Positions 41,388 to 50,052 of a stretch of 64,000 bases of DNA are shown piece after piece. How positions within the stretch are numbered: position 1 is the stretch's first letter; each line of letters starts with the position of its first letter. Below the pieces are notes generated by a model, which was not told where the DNA came from, searched no databases, and was given only the letters and a program-made list of their open reading frames with translations. A program made the position numbers and the translations under genes. Source of the stretch: Candidatus Saccharimonadota bacterium (GTDB taxonomy: Bacteria; Patescibacteriota; Saccharimonadia; Saccharimonadales; Saccharimonadaceae); the NCBI GenBank assembly GCA_027450165.1, contig DAIDKE010000001.1, positions 258,373-322,372 of the forward strand, written 5' to 3'.

Positions 41388-41393
41388 TATAAT
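41388..41393 (+). promoter_or_regulatory. -10 box for truB
   Basis: Perfect TATAAT ending 9 nt before the ATG at 41403 (6 nt before an in-frame TTG at 41400). The leader would be 0-3 nt. Confidence 0.55.
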
Positions 41394-41402
41394 TAGCGCT
41401 TG

Positions 41403-42089
41403 ATGAATGAAAACCAAGTAATTTTGATTGATAAACCGGCTGGCATGACCAGTTTTGGCGTCGTGGCGCGTGTCCGCCGCATTTTAAGTCAGCAATTCGG
41501 CCACAAGGTCAAAGTCGGTCACACCGGCACGCTTGACCCCTTTGCGACCGGGCTGATGATTATCGTCAGCGGCAAAGAAACACGCAACGCCATGACCTAT
41601 ACCAAGTTAGACAAAACCTACGAGGCTGTGATTCGTTTAGGTCAAACTAGCACCACCGGCGACCCGGAAGGCGAGGTGAGTGACGCATCGGATCGTCAGC
41701 CATCTATGGAAGAAATTGCGGCCGTTCTAGACCAGTTTAAAGGTCAGATTACTCAAACCCCGCCGCAATTTAGTGCCATTAAAATCAACGGCCAACGGGC
41801 CTATGATTTGGCGCGCAAAGGCCAAACCGTCGAAATCCCAACGCGCCAGGTGAATATTTACACACTAGAACTGCTTAGTTACGATTATCCGTTACTCAAA
41901 ATTCGCACTCACGTTTCGAGCGGCACCTACATCCGCTCACTAGCCGAAGACATCGGCCAAGCTCTCGGTACCGGCGCCTACTGCCAGGAGCTACGCCGGA
42001 CAGTTATCGACCAATGGAAGGTCGAAGATTCGCAGACCCTTGATGAGTTTATGGGCGGTATGGCTTTTCAGGATAGTCGTAAAACTTAG
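41403..42089 (+). CDS. truB: tRNA pseudouridine(55) synthase TruB
   Basis: It isomerises U55 in the T-loop of tRNAs. Family motifs: ILIDKPAGMTSFGVV, the catalytic-Asp motif GHTGTLDPFATGLMI, TYEAVIRLGQTSTTGDPEGE, TQTPPQFSAIKINGQRAYDLAR and SSGTYIRSLAEDIG. 228 residues, a short form without a long PUA extension. No SD; the leader is at most a few nt. The 3' end overlaps the convergent membrane protein gene by 41 bp. Confidence 0.96.
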   Translation: MNENQVILIDKPAGMTSFGVVARVRRILSQQFGHKVKVGHTGTLDPFATGLMIIVSGKETRNAMTYTKLDKTYEAVIRLGQTSTTGDPEGEVSDASDRQPSMEEIAAVLDQFKGQITQTPPQFSAIKINGQRAYDLARKGQTVEIPTRQVNIYTLELLSYDYPLLKIRTHVSSGTYIRSLAEDIGQALGTGAYCQELRRTVIDQWKVEDSQTLDEFMGGMAFQDSRKT

Positions 42090-44805
42090 CAGTTGTGCCT
42101 GTTTCTGAAATCTCTTTAATACGCTTACGGATTTCGTTATCAAGATCACCATTAACGTCTTTCTCTAGGATTTCAGTGGCCATGGCCTGATCGATAGCAC
42201 CCGAGTCAATTGCAGTATTCTGTGAACCGGTGTTCATCTTAATAAAGGCCGATGGTTTAACTTTCTGCCAGACAGAAATGTCACTGGCAATATCGACAAT
42301 ATGTCGCTTTTGCGCATCGAATGTCCAGTTGGCAAGATCGGCACCACCGCCCATCAAGTCACCGATAGTACCGGCATGTGTACGAACTTCGATAAGCTCA
42401 TCATCAGATAGACCATCCTGAATGTAATCGATTTGCTTGCGCAGCATATCTTGGCCAAAGGCTTTCTTTGAGGCGAGGATTTCCATGTAGGCTTCGATCG
42501 CTACTGTGTCGTGCTTTACGACCGCTTCGCGCATCAGGTCAACAATCTTAGTTGGATCAATTGCAGCAGAGGTTTCTTTAACAGCCTTAACACCTTCAAG
42601 TCGGGCGCGCTCCAATATAGCCTCTGCTGATGCACGAACGTGGAGAATTCCAGAATCTGGTATAACACCGGTGTCTTTGTTGATGCCGCTAATGCCGGCC
42701 GCCCTACGGGCCAACGCCTCGCTGTCCTTAAGCTCGTTGGCAAAGTTAATGTCTTGCTGGCCAGTTGCGGCACCTTTGGCTGCACTTGCTACACGTAAGT
42801 CGCGTAGAGCGGCCTTCGCGATTGCCTGCTCGCGACGGGCGGCTGCGGCGATGTGTCGGTATCCAGCCGGCAGATCGGCTACATCAGGTCTGCCGAGTAA
42901 TTCCTCGAAGTCTTGTGCGTGGATTGCTTTAGCGGCCTCAATCTGTTTCTCAAGGCTTTCGTGGTTCAAACGGGTGGTTGTAACGAGTGGGTTGTGGTTC
43001 TGCTCCCAATTCAAGTTGGCCTGCAACTCGGCATTTTCAACCTCAAGCTTGGCGTGGCGAATGCTGGTGTCTAGCTGACGAATAGCTGCGTCTGTGGTTT
43101 TAGCCTGGTTGTAGCGCAGGTTAGACGTGTTTTCGCCAAGAGTCTTGCGGTCGCCAGCTAAACGGCTACGCTGATCTATGTCGCTGTAGTCTAAGCTGTT
43201 GGCCCAACGAGCGTCAACCATAGCACCATTGGCATTGCGCCAGCCTTCGCGACGACGTCGGTTGTGGTCTCGGCGCTGGGCGTTGCGGACTAAGAATTGA
43301 CGGCGGCTTGGGTTGTCGATTGCCAGGCGTCGTACGCGTTGATTTTCAGCGCGATCTTTGGCGAAGTTGCGCGTCGAGCCGACAATCTTGCTGCCACGAC
43401 CCTGAATCATCTTGCCGATATTGCTTAACATAGAGCCACTAAAGCGCATCAGGAATGGCGTAATAAATAGCGGCGCTACTTTCACTAACATACCCAAGAC
43501 GATCATGTTAATTGAGGTCGCTGTCTGAATAATCGCGTCGCCGGCCAGCTGCGAACCACCAAACAAGATCGAAAATGCCGGGAATATGATCAACATGTTC
43601 ATAAACAGGCTGCGCCACTTCTCGAACCATTTTTCGGTGTTTGGCAGTAAGTAGGCAACGAACGCCAACGGGGCGATAAGTGTTAAGACAACAATAATCG
43701 CCTGTCGTGCCGCCAGGACGACCAAGGCCACCAGCACGGCCAGCAGACCACTAACCAGAGCCGGCAGCAGCAGAATAACTGAACCGCCAACGCCGAAGGA
43801 AGACAGAGTAGTTACCAACGCAATCGAACCGGCCGCAGTAGCCGTACCGCCCGCTAAGATAAATCCGGTAATACTAGACCAAGACATCGTGTTGCTCCAG
43901 CCGTTGTTGCTGCCAACCAATGAATTACGAATGTTCATGAAGATATCTTGAATCGAGTAGCCTAGAATATTTGATATATCAACAGCGATTGAGCAAATAA
44001 AGTACGACACATTCACCAAAATAGCCGCGATAATCAACCGCGGCAGTAATTTACGAAGCCCGTAGGCACTTACTCCCACGCCGGTGACTTGCGAGTAAAT
44101 GATCATCAAAAAGGCGATCACAAATGCCACGTTAGCAATGCTGCGCATATATTCCCACCCGCGCAGTAGTGGTGTATCTTGGCCGGTTTGTAATGGCTGC
44201 ACTTGTAAAAAGCCGGTCAAAACATTAAAGACCGTATCCATACCCTTAGCAATAAAGTTCGAGATTGGACAAACGATCCAGCCGATGCCACCATCGACCT
44301 GACATGAAGAGCCGCTACTTGCCGACGTTGTACCGGCTTGTTGGGGGTCGATGGCAATATCTACAGGATCTGTTGGGTCCTTAAAACTGCTGATGCTGAC
44401 ATAGGTATAGGTTAGGTATTTGGCGCGTGACGCCGTTTTAACGTCGACATCCGAAGCAAAGAAAATCACGTGCATCTTCTGCGGCGGACCAGTAGTAGTC
44501 GTGCCGGTTGTTGTACTAGCCGGGGCAGAGTCAATGTAAGTGTATACCTGCGTACCTTTTAGGAGTTTTAGCGCAGCTACGGTTTGGTCATCGGCTGGAC
44601 CGCTATAAGTGTTACCTTGATAAGTAATCGATCCATTATCCCAAGTTGCCTGGTCGCTAACCGCATGAGCCGTACTAGTGGGAATCGTCGCCAAAACCAG
44701 CAAAACTGCCATCAAGGCAGTTAACACAAACATAAGTAACCTTCGCATCGGTGTTGCCACCGGCGAAGTGGACCGGGCTGTATCCCACATATCGTTTATA
44801 ATCAT
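42049..44805 (-). CDS. Multi-pass membrane protein, VirB6/TrbL-like (type IV secretion type)
   Basis: 918 residues from the ATG at 44805. It has a signal peptide (MRRLLMFVLTALMAVLLVLA, cleavage near STAHAV), an extracytoplasmic domain of about 150 residues, then 6-7 transmembrane helices (for example VAFVIAFLMIIYSQVTGVGV, LIIAAILVNVSYFICSIAV, LIAPLAFVAYLLPN) with the pattern of VirB6/TrbL channel proteins. A cytoplasmic C-terminal region of about 400 residues is strongly alpha-helical/coiled-coil (RRREGWRNANGA, QLDTSIRHAKLEVENAEL). Start candidates are 44805, 44790 and 44748; a longer frame runs into the neighbouring gene's terminator and is rejected. No VirB4 or VirD4 gene is nearby. Confidence 0.75.
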   Translation of the reverse strand: MIINDMWDTARSTSPVATPMRRLLMFVLTALMAVLLVLATIPTSTAHAVSDQATWDNGSITYQGNTYSGPADDQTVAALKLLKGTQVYTYIDSAPASTTTGTTTTGPPQKMHVIFFASDVDVKTASRAKYLTYTYVSISSFKDPTDPVDIAIDPQQAGTTSASSGSSCQVDGGIGWIVCPISNFIAKGMDTVFNVLTGFLQVQPLQTGQDTPLLRGWEYMRSIANVAFVIAFLMIIYSQVTGVGVSAYGLRKLLPRLIIAAILVNVSYFICSIAVDISNILGYSIQDIFMNIRNSLVGSNNGWSNTMSWSSITGFILAGGTATAAGSIALVTTLSSFGVGGSVILLLPALVSGLLAVLVALVVLAARQAIIVVLTLIAPLAFVAYLLPNTEKWFEKWRSLFMNMLIIFPAFSILFGGSQLAGDAIIQTATSINMIVLGMLVKVAPLFITPFLMRFSGSMLSNIGKMIQGRGSKIVGSTRNFAKDRAENQRVRRLAIDNPSRRQFLVRNAQRRDHNRRRREGWRNANGAMVDARWANSLDYSDIDQRSRLAGDRKTLGENTSNLRYNQAKTTDAAIRQLDTSIRHAKLEVENAELQANLNWEQNHNPLVTTTRLNHESLEKQIEAAKAIHAQDFEELLGRPDVADLPAGYRHIAAAARREQAIAKAALRDLRVASAAKGAATGQQDINFANELKDSEALARRAAGISGINKDTGVIPDSGILHVRASAEAILERARLEGVKAVKETSAAIDPTKIVDLMREAVVKHDTVAIEAYMEILASKKAFGQDMLRKQIDYIQDGLSDDELIEVRTHAGTIGDLMGGGADLANWTFDAQKRHIVDIASDISVWQKVKPSAFIKMNTGSQNTAIDSGAIDQAMATEILEKDVNGDLDNEIRKRIKEISETGTTAKFYDYPEKPYRP

Positions 44806-44860
44806 AGCATTTATCTGGCAAAAAAGCAACTTATTAATAGGGGTAGTTTCGAAGAAGTGA

Positions 44861-44909
44861 CCGGCTGCCAGCCGGGGCCGGGCGGAGTTTTTTAGGCTCT
44901 GCCCGGCCC
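44861..44909. terminator. Hairpins after the 44916 gene (loop TTTTTTAGG)
   Basis: GGGCCGGGC-g-GAG (44875-44887), loop TTTTTTAGG, CTC-t-GCCCGGCCC (44897-44909). It is followed on the minus strand by a second small stem CCGGC/GCCGG (44861-44875). The TTTTTAGG loop is shared with the three hairpins at 56-57 kb. Confidence 0.7.
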
Positions 44910-44915
44910 GTCGGC

Positions 44916-45464
44916 TCACATGGAGTGGTAGAAGTTGTAGCTGGCGTCGGACGCCAGCATGAACATCCCGATCAGGCTGACGGCGAACATCACCATCAGC
45001 CATCCCGGCCTACCACCGCGCAGCAAGCGGTAGATAACGACCATATAGGCCGTCAGCGGAACCGCTTCCAGCCCCAGCCCCAGCGGACCGAGCCCCGTCA
45101 TGAACATGTGCCAACGCCAACTGACATGGATAGCGTTGATGATCAACGCCGCCAAGACGTAAAACACGGCGAACACGAGCAGGACCAGCGGCCAAACACG
45201 GGGCGGAACAACGTTGTACCGCCTGGCAATCCATTGGTACCAGGTCAGAACCAGCAGCGGGCCCGGGCTCATCGGCCAGAGGGCTCGCCAAACGTGAGTT
45301 CCGCCACCGATCAGGTGGAGTGTGATCATCACTGCTGCAGTGATGCTGATCGCGAACATCAGCGCCATGACCCTGAAGTTTTCGCGGCGTTCTTTGTCGG
45401 TCTTCCCCGGTGTGCCCGCCGTGGCGGGGTTGTAGGGAAGGCGCGGCTCCACGTTGTTGTGCAT
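44916..45464 (-). CDS. GC-rich multi-pass membrane protein, unknown function
   Basis: 182 residues from MHNNVEPRLPYN, chosen because GAAGGG lies 6 nt upstream; an alternative GTG start is at 45518. A charged N-terminus of about 35 residues precedes five probable transmembrane helices (FRVMALMFAISITAAVMI, SPGPLLVLTWYQWIA, VWPLVLLVFAVFYVLAALI, MFMTGLGPLGLGLEAVPL, WLMVMFAVSLIGMFML). Codon use is markedly GC-rich, like the 56-57 kb cassettes, and the 3' end carries the same kind of GC hairpin with a TTTTTAGG-type loop. No family is recognised. Confidence 0.7.
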   Translation of the reverse strand: MHNNVEPRLPYNPATAGTPGKTDKERRENFRVMALMFAISITAAVMITLHLIGGGTHVWRALWPMSPGPLLVLTWYQWIARRYNVVPPRVWPLVLLVFAVFYVLAALIINAIHVSWRWHMFMTGLGPLGLGLEAVPLTAYMVVIYRLLRGGRPGWLMVMFAVSLIGMFMLASDASYNFYHSM

Positions 45465-45635
45465 ATCAAGCCCTTCTATGGGTCGAGTACGGTCACTTCT
45501 TCGAGTTTTGGGGTGCACCGGCGGTATTGATTAACACACCTCTCCGGAACACCCATATTTTACCATAAAAGTGCAAAAAAGTAAATACTCTTGTTAAGAT
45601 ATAAACCACCCCTTGAACAAATAGGCTACATCTGC

Positions 45636-45641
45636 TACAAT
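45636..45641 (+). promoter_or_regulatory. -10 box for rpsO
   Basis: TACAAT ending 9 nt before the ATG at 45651. The leader would be at most about 3 nt and there is no SD. Confidence 0.5.
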
Positions 45642-45650
45642 CAGTTCCTG

Positions 45651-45917
45651 ATGATTACAACAGAGAACAAAGCCAAGGCATTTGCTTTGACACAAACGCA
45701 CAAGAACGATGTTGGTAGCGCCCAGGCGCAGGCATCGGTTTTGACGACGCGTATCAAAGAGGTGACCGAGCACCTGAAGGCCAACAAGCACGACCATATG
45801 GCGCGCCGTGGTTTGATTCAGATGGTAGGTAGGCGCAAGCGCTTGCTGAAATATCTCGAAGCCAAAGACTTTGAAACTTACAAATCGACCGTCGCCAAAC
45901 TAGGACTCCGCAAATAA
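45651..45917 (+). CDS. rpsO: Ribosomal protein S15
   Basis: A 30S subunit protein that binds the central domain of 16S rRNA and forms an intersubunit bridge. The 88-residue helical protein has the family pattern: TENKAKAFALTQTHKNDVGS, QASVLTTRIKEVTEHLKANKHDH, RRGLIQMVGRRKRLLKYL. The frame extends upstream to 45591, but the family start and the -10 box place initiation at 45651. The stop codon is inside the terminator stem. pnp lies 1.9 kb downstream, separated by an ABC exporter. Confidence 0.97.
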   Translation: MITTENKAKAFALTQTHKNDVGSAQAQASVLTTRIKEVTEHLKANKHDHMARRGLIQMVGRRKRLLKYLEAKDFETYKSTVAKLGLRK

Positions 45918-45933
45918 TCTGCGGAGTTTTTAG
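45905..45933 (+). terminator. rpsO terminator
   Basis: ACTCCGCA (45905-45912) and TGCGGAGT (45920-45927) followed by TTTTTA. The stop codon lies in the loop. Confidence 0.85.
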
Positions 45934-45979
45934 TTACCGAGCTTGAATAAAAAATTTCGTCAGCGCTACCGGCAAGTGC

Positions 45980-45985
45980 TATTAT
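45980..45985 (+). promoter_or_regulatory. -10 box (TATTAT) for the 45993 ABC gene, leaderless geometry
   Basis: TATTAT with 7 nt to the GTG start at 45993. No SD. Confidence 0.4.
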
Positions 45986-45992
45986 TATATTT

Positions 45993-46898
45993 GTGACGAA
46001 TATAGTACTTGAGGTAGAAAATTTAACGAAGCGTTTTGGCAACAATACCGCCATTCGCGATGTCTCGTTCAAGATCAAAACAGGTGAGGTTGTTGGTTTT
46101 GTCGGCCTTAACGGCGCCGGTAAAAGCACCACTATTAATGCTATTTTAGGTTTTATCCGCCCAACCGACGGTAAGATCGAAATTTTCGACCAACCAGTTA
46201 CACCTGAAAACGCTTTTCGGGGGCACCAAAGTATCGGTTTTGCTAGCGGCGACATGGCCCTTTTCGAGAGCTTAACCGGTGAACAATATTTGCAGTTCGC
46301 GCTGCATCAATACAAGGTGCGCGATCGAAGTCGTCTCAATGAACTGATTGAAATTTTTAAACCAGACCTGGCCAAAAAAATCGGTGAGCTATCGCGCGGC
46401 AACCGCCAAAAAGTCGCTTTAATTGCGGCTTTTATGGCTAGCCCTAAACTGGTTGTTCTTGACGAACCATCGAGCGGACTTGATCCACTGATGCAACAGC
46501 GCTTTTTGGAACTGATTCGCGCCGAGCAAGAACGTGGCACGACCATCTTTATGTCATCGCACTACTTGAACGAAGTGGTCGATGTCTGTACGCGGATTGT
46601 TTTGATCCGCTCTGGTCAAATTGTGCGTGATTTTCCGGCCAAGGAGCTGTCGATTAATGGTGGTAAAGCGGTGAAAGTCGTTTCGCGTCACAAATTGCCT
46701 GGGCTAAAAGGTGCCGAAGACGTCAAACTCGAAAAGACCGCCAACGGCACCGAGGTCAGCTTTATATATAAAGGTACGCCGACCGCCCTTCAGGCTTGGC
46801 TTGGCAGTTTGCCGCACCTGGTTGATTTTTCGGTCAATGACAATACTGTCGAAATGGCGCTAGAAGATTTGTACGAAAAGGAGTCGCCAGATGCGTAA
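45993..46898 (+). CDS. ABC-2 type transporter ATP-binding protein
   Basis: The cytoplasmic ATPase of a two-gene exporter. 301 residues from a GTG start: Walker A GLNGAGKSTTINAIL, Q-loop region GFASGDMALFESLTGEQYL, signature LSRGNRQKVALIAAFM (SRGNR replaces the usual SGGxx), Walker B LVVLDEPSSGLDPLMQQ and H-loop MSSHYLNEV. A C-terminal domain of about 70 residues (VVSRHKLPGLKGAEDVKL) is typical of drug, polysaccharide or lantibiotic exporters. It overlaps the permease gene by 8 bp. Confidence 0.93.
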   Translation: MTNIVLEVENLTKRFGNNTAIRDVSFKIKTGEVVGFVGLNGAGKSTTINAILGFIRPTDGKIEIFDQPVTPENAFRGHQSIGFASGDMALFESLTGEQYLQFALHQYKVRDRSRLNELIEIFKPDLAKKIGELSRGNRQKVALIAAFMASPKLVVLDEPSSGLDPLMQQRFLELIRAEQERGTTIFMSSHYLNEVVDVCTRIVLIRSGQIVRDFPAKELSINGGKAVKVVSRHKLPGLKGAEDVKLEKTANGTEVSFIYKGTPTALQAWLGSLPHLVDFSVNDNTVEMALEDLYEKESPDA

Positions 46899-47685
46899 TA
46901 TTTTCCTGAAGACGATTTACGATAAGCGCTGGTTTATCCTTGGCTGGACGGCCGGCATGGCGTTTTTTGCCTACTTAATGGTGGCCTTTTTCCCAACCTT
47001 CAAACCCAACGGGCTAGTGCAGTCGATGTTTGCCAACATGCCCAAAGAGCTTCAGGGGCTAATCGGTAACCTACAGGACATGACCAAACTCTCGACCTAT
47101 TTGGCCGGCCAATTATTTAATATCCGCATGCCAATGTTTATCAGTGTGATGGCGATCATTTTGGCCGGTAGTTTAACGGCCGGCGAAGAGGATAAAGGTC
47201 TGCTCAGGACCCTGTCGGCCTTGCCGGTATCGCGAGTCAAGATTTACGCTGAAAAGTGGCTCGCGGCGGTGGTGATTTGCGCCATTACACTTGTCGGCTT
47301 GATCGCTGGTACCTATATCGGCAGCTGGCAAATCGGCGAATCGATCGAGTTTGGCACTTTAATGACGCTCAACGGACTATTGTTACTACTAATGGTGGCG
47401 TTCGTTAGCCTGATTTTTGCCATCGGCACAATTAGTGGCAAGCGCAGTTTTACAACCGGTATCGGCACGATTGTCGCAGCGGTGAGCTTTGTGTTGACCA
47501 CTTTTGCGGTATCGGTGGACTGGCTAAAGTTTTGGGATAAGTTCTCGATCTTCCATTATTTCCCGGCGCCAGACATAGCCCGGGGGACTATCAAGGTTAG
47601 CGACTGGGCAGTTTATGCCGTCGTGATTGTTGTTTCGCTGACGGTTTCGTATCTGATTTTCCGCCGCCGCGACTTAAAAGGCTAA
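46891..47685 (+). CDS. ABC-2 type transporter permease
   Basis: The 264-residue membrane partner of the preceding ATPase. It has six probable transmembrane helices (WFILGWTAGMAFFAYLMVAF; MPMFISVMAIILAGSLTAGE; WLAAVVICAITLVGLIAGT; LNGLLLLLMVAFVSLIFAIG; GIGTIVAAVSFVLTTFAV; AVYAVVIVVSLTVSYLIF) and the ABC-2 feature GEEDKGLLRTLSALPVSRVK, which couples to the ATPase. The substrate is unknown. The operon ends at a small hairpin (47678-47694). Confidence 0.9.
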   Translation: MRNIFLKTIYDKRWFILGWTAGMAFFAYLMVAFFPTFKPNGLVQSMFANMPKELQGLIGNLQDMTKLSTYLAGQLFNIRMPMFISVMAIILAGSLTAGEEDKGLLRTLSALPVSRVKIYAEKWLAAVVICAITLVGLIAGTYIGSWQIGESIEFGTLMTLNGLLLLLMVAFVSLIFAIGTISGKRSFTTGIGTIVAAVSFVLTTFAVSVDWLKFWDKFSIFHYFPAPDIARGTIKVSDWAVYAVVIVVSLTVSYLIFRRRDLKG

Positions 47686-47703
47686 AACTAGCCTTACCGG
47701 TGT

Positions 47704-47822
47704 TATAATATAGCTTAAGGCCAGCCGCGATTTAAGTGGTGGATACAGCTATTTGTTTTGAGCAACAAATTGCTACACCCGTTACTTATTCGCCTTAACA
47801 AGCTGGCCGGTAAGGAGTTTTT
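47704..47822 (+). promoter_or_regulatory. Promoter and structured leader of pnp
   Basis: -10 TATAAT (47704-47709) gives a leader of about 107 nt. GGCCAGC (47719-47725) can pair with GCTGGCC (47802-47808). TTAAGGC (47715-47721) can instead pair with GCCTTAA (47792-47798); the two helices share 47719-47721 and exclude each other. A small internal hairpin AGCAA/TTGCT lies at 47761-47774. SD TAAGGAG is at 47811-47817. PNPase mRNA leaders are commonly self-regulated through such hairpins. Confidence 0.55.
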
Positions 47823-49931
47823 ATGATTATAAACCCTAATGGTAAAGAGATTATCTCGGTTACCACTGATCTTTGTGGCCGCCCGCTAACGCTCGAAGTC
47901 AACCGGGTTGGTTTCCGTACCACCGGTAGCGTCTTGGTTCGCTACGGCGACACCGTGGTGCTTGGTTCAGCCCAGGTCGGCTCGCGCCCAGTTGTGCTAG
48001 ACTACTTTCCGCTAAGCATCGACTATGAAGAAAAGTTTTATGCAGCCGGTAAAATCAGTGGCAGTCGCTTTATCAAGCGCGAAGGTCGTCCAAGTGACGA
48101 CGCCATTTTAATTGGCCGTTTGATCGACCGCCCGATTCGTCCGCTGTTTCCGAAGGGCTACCGCCAAGAGGTGCAGGTTGTCACCACTGTGCTGAGTATG
48201 GACCCAGCCTTCCGCCCAGACGTTGTGGCCATGATTGCCGCTTCAAGCGCTTTGATGTTGACCGGTACGCCGTTTGATGGCCCGGTTGCCGGTCTGCGTG
48301 TCGGCCGAGTAAATGGTGAGTTCAAGGCCTTTTTGACGGCTGAAGAACGCGCCACTAGCGATCTTGATCTTGTTGTTGCAGCCCGTGAAACCGGTATTAC
48401 CATGGTTGAAGCCGGGGCTAATGAAGTTCCTGAAGAAGTCATTGCCGACGCCATGGCCTGGGCCTTTAAAGCCTTGCAGCCAGCGATTGAACTGCAAAAA
48501 CAATTAGTTGCTAAAGTTAAACCAGTTGCTCAGGAATACACCCTGGTGCTGCCAGATCCTGAAGTTCAGGCCAAGGTTGATAAGTGGGTAGAAGGCAAGC
48601 TCGGCGCTACCATTCGCAAGCCATACCCAGAGCGCAATGAATTGATTAACGAAATTCGCTGGGCTTTTCACGAAGCTATGACCAAGGAAATGGGTGAGGA
48701 ATATGCCGCCCTGCGCGACGCTTACGACGAAGCCTTTACGCTAGCTGTGCATCACGACGTTCGCGACGGTATTGTCAAAGACGGCCTGCGCCCAGACGGC
48801 CGCAAACTCGATGAAGTTCGACCACTTTCAAGTGAAGTCGGTGTTTTGCCGCGCGTTCACGGCTCCAGCCTGTTTACCCGTGGCGTAACCCAGGGTATGA
48901 ACATCGTAACCTTGGCACCGCTCAGCTATGCTCAATTAGTTGACACTATGGAAAACACCGATGTCGAACGTCGCTACATGCACCACTACAACGCGCCAAG
49001 CTACACCGTCGGTGAAGTTGGCCGCCTAGGCAGCCCAGGCCGCCGCGAAATCGGCCACGGCTACTTGGCCGAGCGTGCTCTATTGCCAGTTCTGCCAGCC
49101 GAAGAAGATTTCCCGTACGCCATTCGCAGTGTTACCGAAATCATGAGCCAAAACGGCTCGACCTCAATGGCCGCTACCTGTTCAAGCTGTATGGCCTTAA
49201 TGGATGCCGGTGTGCCTTTGAAGGCGCCGGTTAGCGGTATCGCTATGGGCCTAATGATGGACGGCGACAAGCCTTACATTCTAACTGACATCGCCGACGC
49301 CGAAGATTTTGCCGGTGACATGGACTTCAAATCAGCCGGTACTGCCAACGGTATCACCGCTCTGCAGATGGACATGAAGGTTCACGGTTTGCCAGTTGAA
49401 GTGCTACGCGACGCTTTGATGACTGCCAAAGCTGGCCGCGCCTTCATCTTGAAGCACATGCTAACGACCATCGCCGAACCGCGCAAGACCCTAAGTCCAT
49501 ACGCGCCACGCATCGAAAAGATCAAGATTAACCCAGACAAAATCGGTGCTGTCATCGGTAAGGGTGGAGAAGTAATTAACAAGATTACCGCCGAAACCGG
49601 TGCTGAAATCGACATCAAAGACGACGGCTTAATCACCGTCGCTGCCGCCGACACCGCCAAGATCGAACAGGCCCTGGAATGGATCCGTAGCCTAACCGAA
49701 GAACCAGAAGTCGGCAAGATTTACGACGGTACCGTTGTGACCATCAAAGACTTTGGTGCCTTCGTCAACATCATGCCAGGCGTTGACGGTATGGTTCACA
49801 TCTCACAGCTCAGCGACAAACGCGTCGAAAAAGTCGAAGACGTCTTAACCCTAGGCCAAAAAGTGAAGGTCAAACTCGTCGCCATCGACGAAAAAGGCCG
49901 CTTGAGTTTGAGCATCAAAGACGCTAAATAA
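47823..49931 (+). CDS. pnp: Polynucleotide phosphorylase
   Basis: A trimeric 3'-5' phosphorolytic exoribonuclease central to RNA decay. 702 residues with the normal domain order: first RNase PH core (GSVLVRYGDTVVLGSAQ, FPLSIDYEEKFYAAGKI, FIKREGRPSDDAILIGRLIDRPIRPLFPKGYR with the FFRR-type RNA-binding part), a helical linker, the second catalytic PH core (DGRKLDEVRPLSSEVGVLPRVHGSSLFTRG), then KH (IGAVIGKGGEVINKITAETG) and S1 (GKIYDGTVVTIKDFGAFVNI) RNA-binding domains. SD TAAGGAG. It is followed by a terminator. Confidence 0.98.
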   Translation: MIINPNGKEIISVTTDLCGRPLTLEVNRVGFRTTGSVLVRYGDTVVLGSAQVGSRPVVLDYFPLSIDYEEKFYAAGKISGSRFIKREGRPSDDAILIGRLIDRPIRPLFPKGYRQEVQVVTTVLSMDPAFRPDVVAMIAASSALMLTGTPFDGPVAGLRVGRVNGEFKAFLTAEERATSDLDLVVAARETGITMVEAGANEVPEEVIADAMAWAFKALQPAIELQKQLVAKVKPVAQEYTLVLPDPEVQAKVDKWVEGKLGATIRKPYPERNELINEIRWAFHEAMTKEMGEEYAALRDAYDEAFTLAVHHDVRDGIVKDGLRPDGRKLDEVRPLSSEVGVLPRVHGSSLFTRGVTQGMNIVTLAPLSYAQLVDTMENTDVERRYMHHYNAPSYTVGEVGRLGSPGRREIGHGYLAERALLPVLPAEEDFPYAIRSVTEIMSQNGSTSMAATCSSCMALMDAGVPLKAPVSGIAMGLMMDGDKPYILTDIADAEDFAGDMDFKSAGTANGITALQMDMKVHGLPVEVLRDALMTAKAGRAFILKHMLTTIAEPRKTLSPYAPRIEKIKINPDKIGAVIGKGGEVINKITAETGAEIDIKDDGLITVAAADTAKIEQALEWIRSLTEEPEVGKIYDGTVVTIKDFGAFVNIMPGVDGMVHISQLSDKRVEKVEDVLTLGQKVKVKLVAIDEKGRLSLSIKDAK

Positions 49932-49947
49932 AAAGCTCGATTAGTTA

Positions 49948-49980
49948 AAAGATGCGGTCCTAGCGACCGCATCTTTATTT
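49948..49980 (+). terminator. pnp terminator
   Basis: GATGCGGTC (49951-49959), loop ctagc, GACCGCATC (49965-49973), then TTTATTT. Confidence 0.85.
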
Positions 49981-49989
49981 GGCCGTGGG

Positions 49990-50018
49990 TTGACTTTTTA
50001 GAGTAAAAATGATATATT
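49990..50018 (+). promoter_or_regulatory. Promoter of the FHA-domain gene
   Basis: -35 TTGACT (49990-49995), 17-bp spacer, -10 TATATT (50013-50018). The leader is about 28 nt, AT-rich and without a clear SD. Confidence 0.75.
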
Positions 50019-50052
50019 TAAGATCAATAAAACGTTCAAAATAAAAACTATT

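Noticed and set aside
44925-45530. Long plus-strand frame opposite the 44916 membrane gene
   Set aside because: GC-rich codons keep the antisense frame open; its product is His/Gln/Arg/Asp-rich low complexity, with no RBS.
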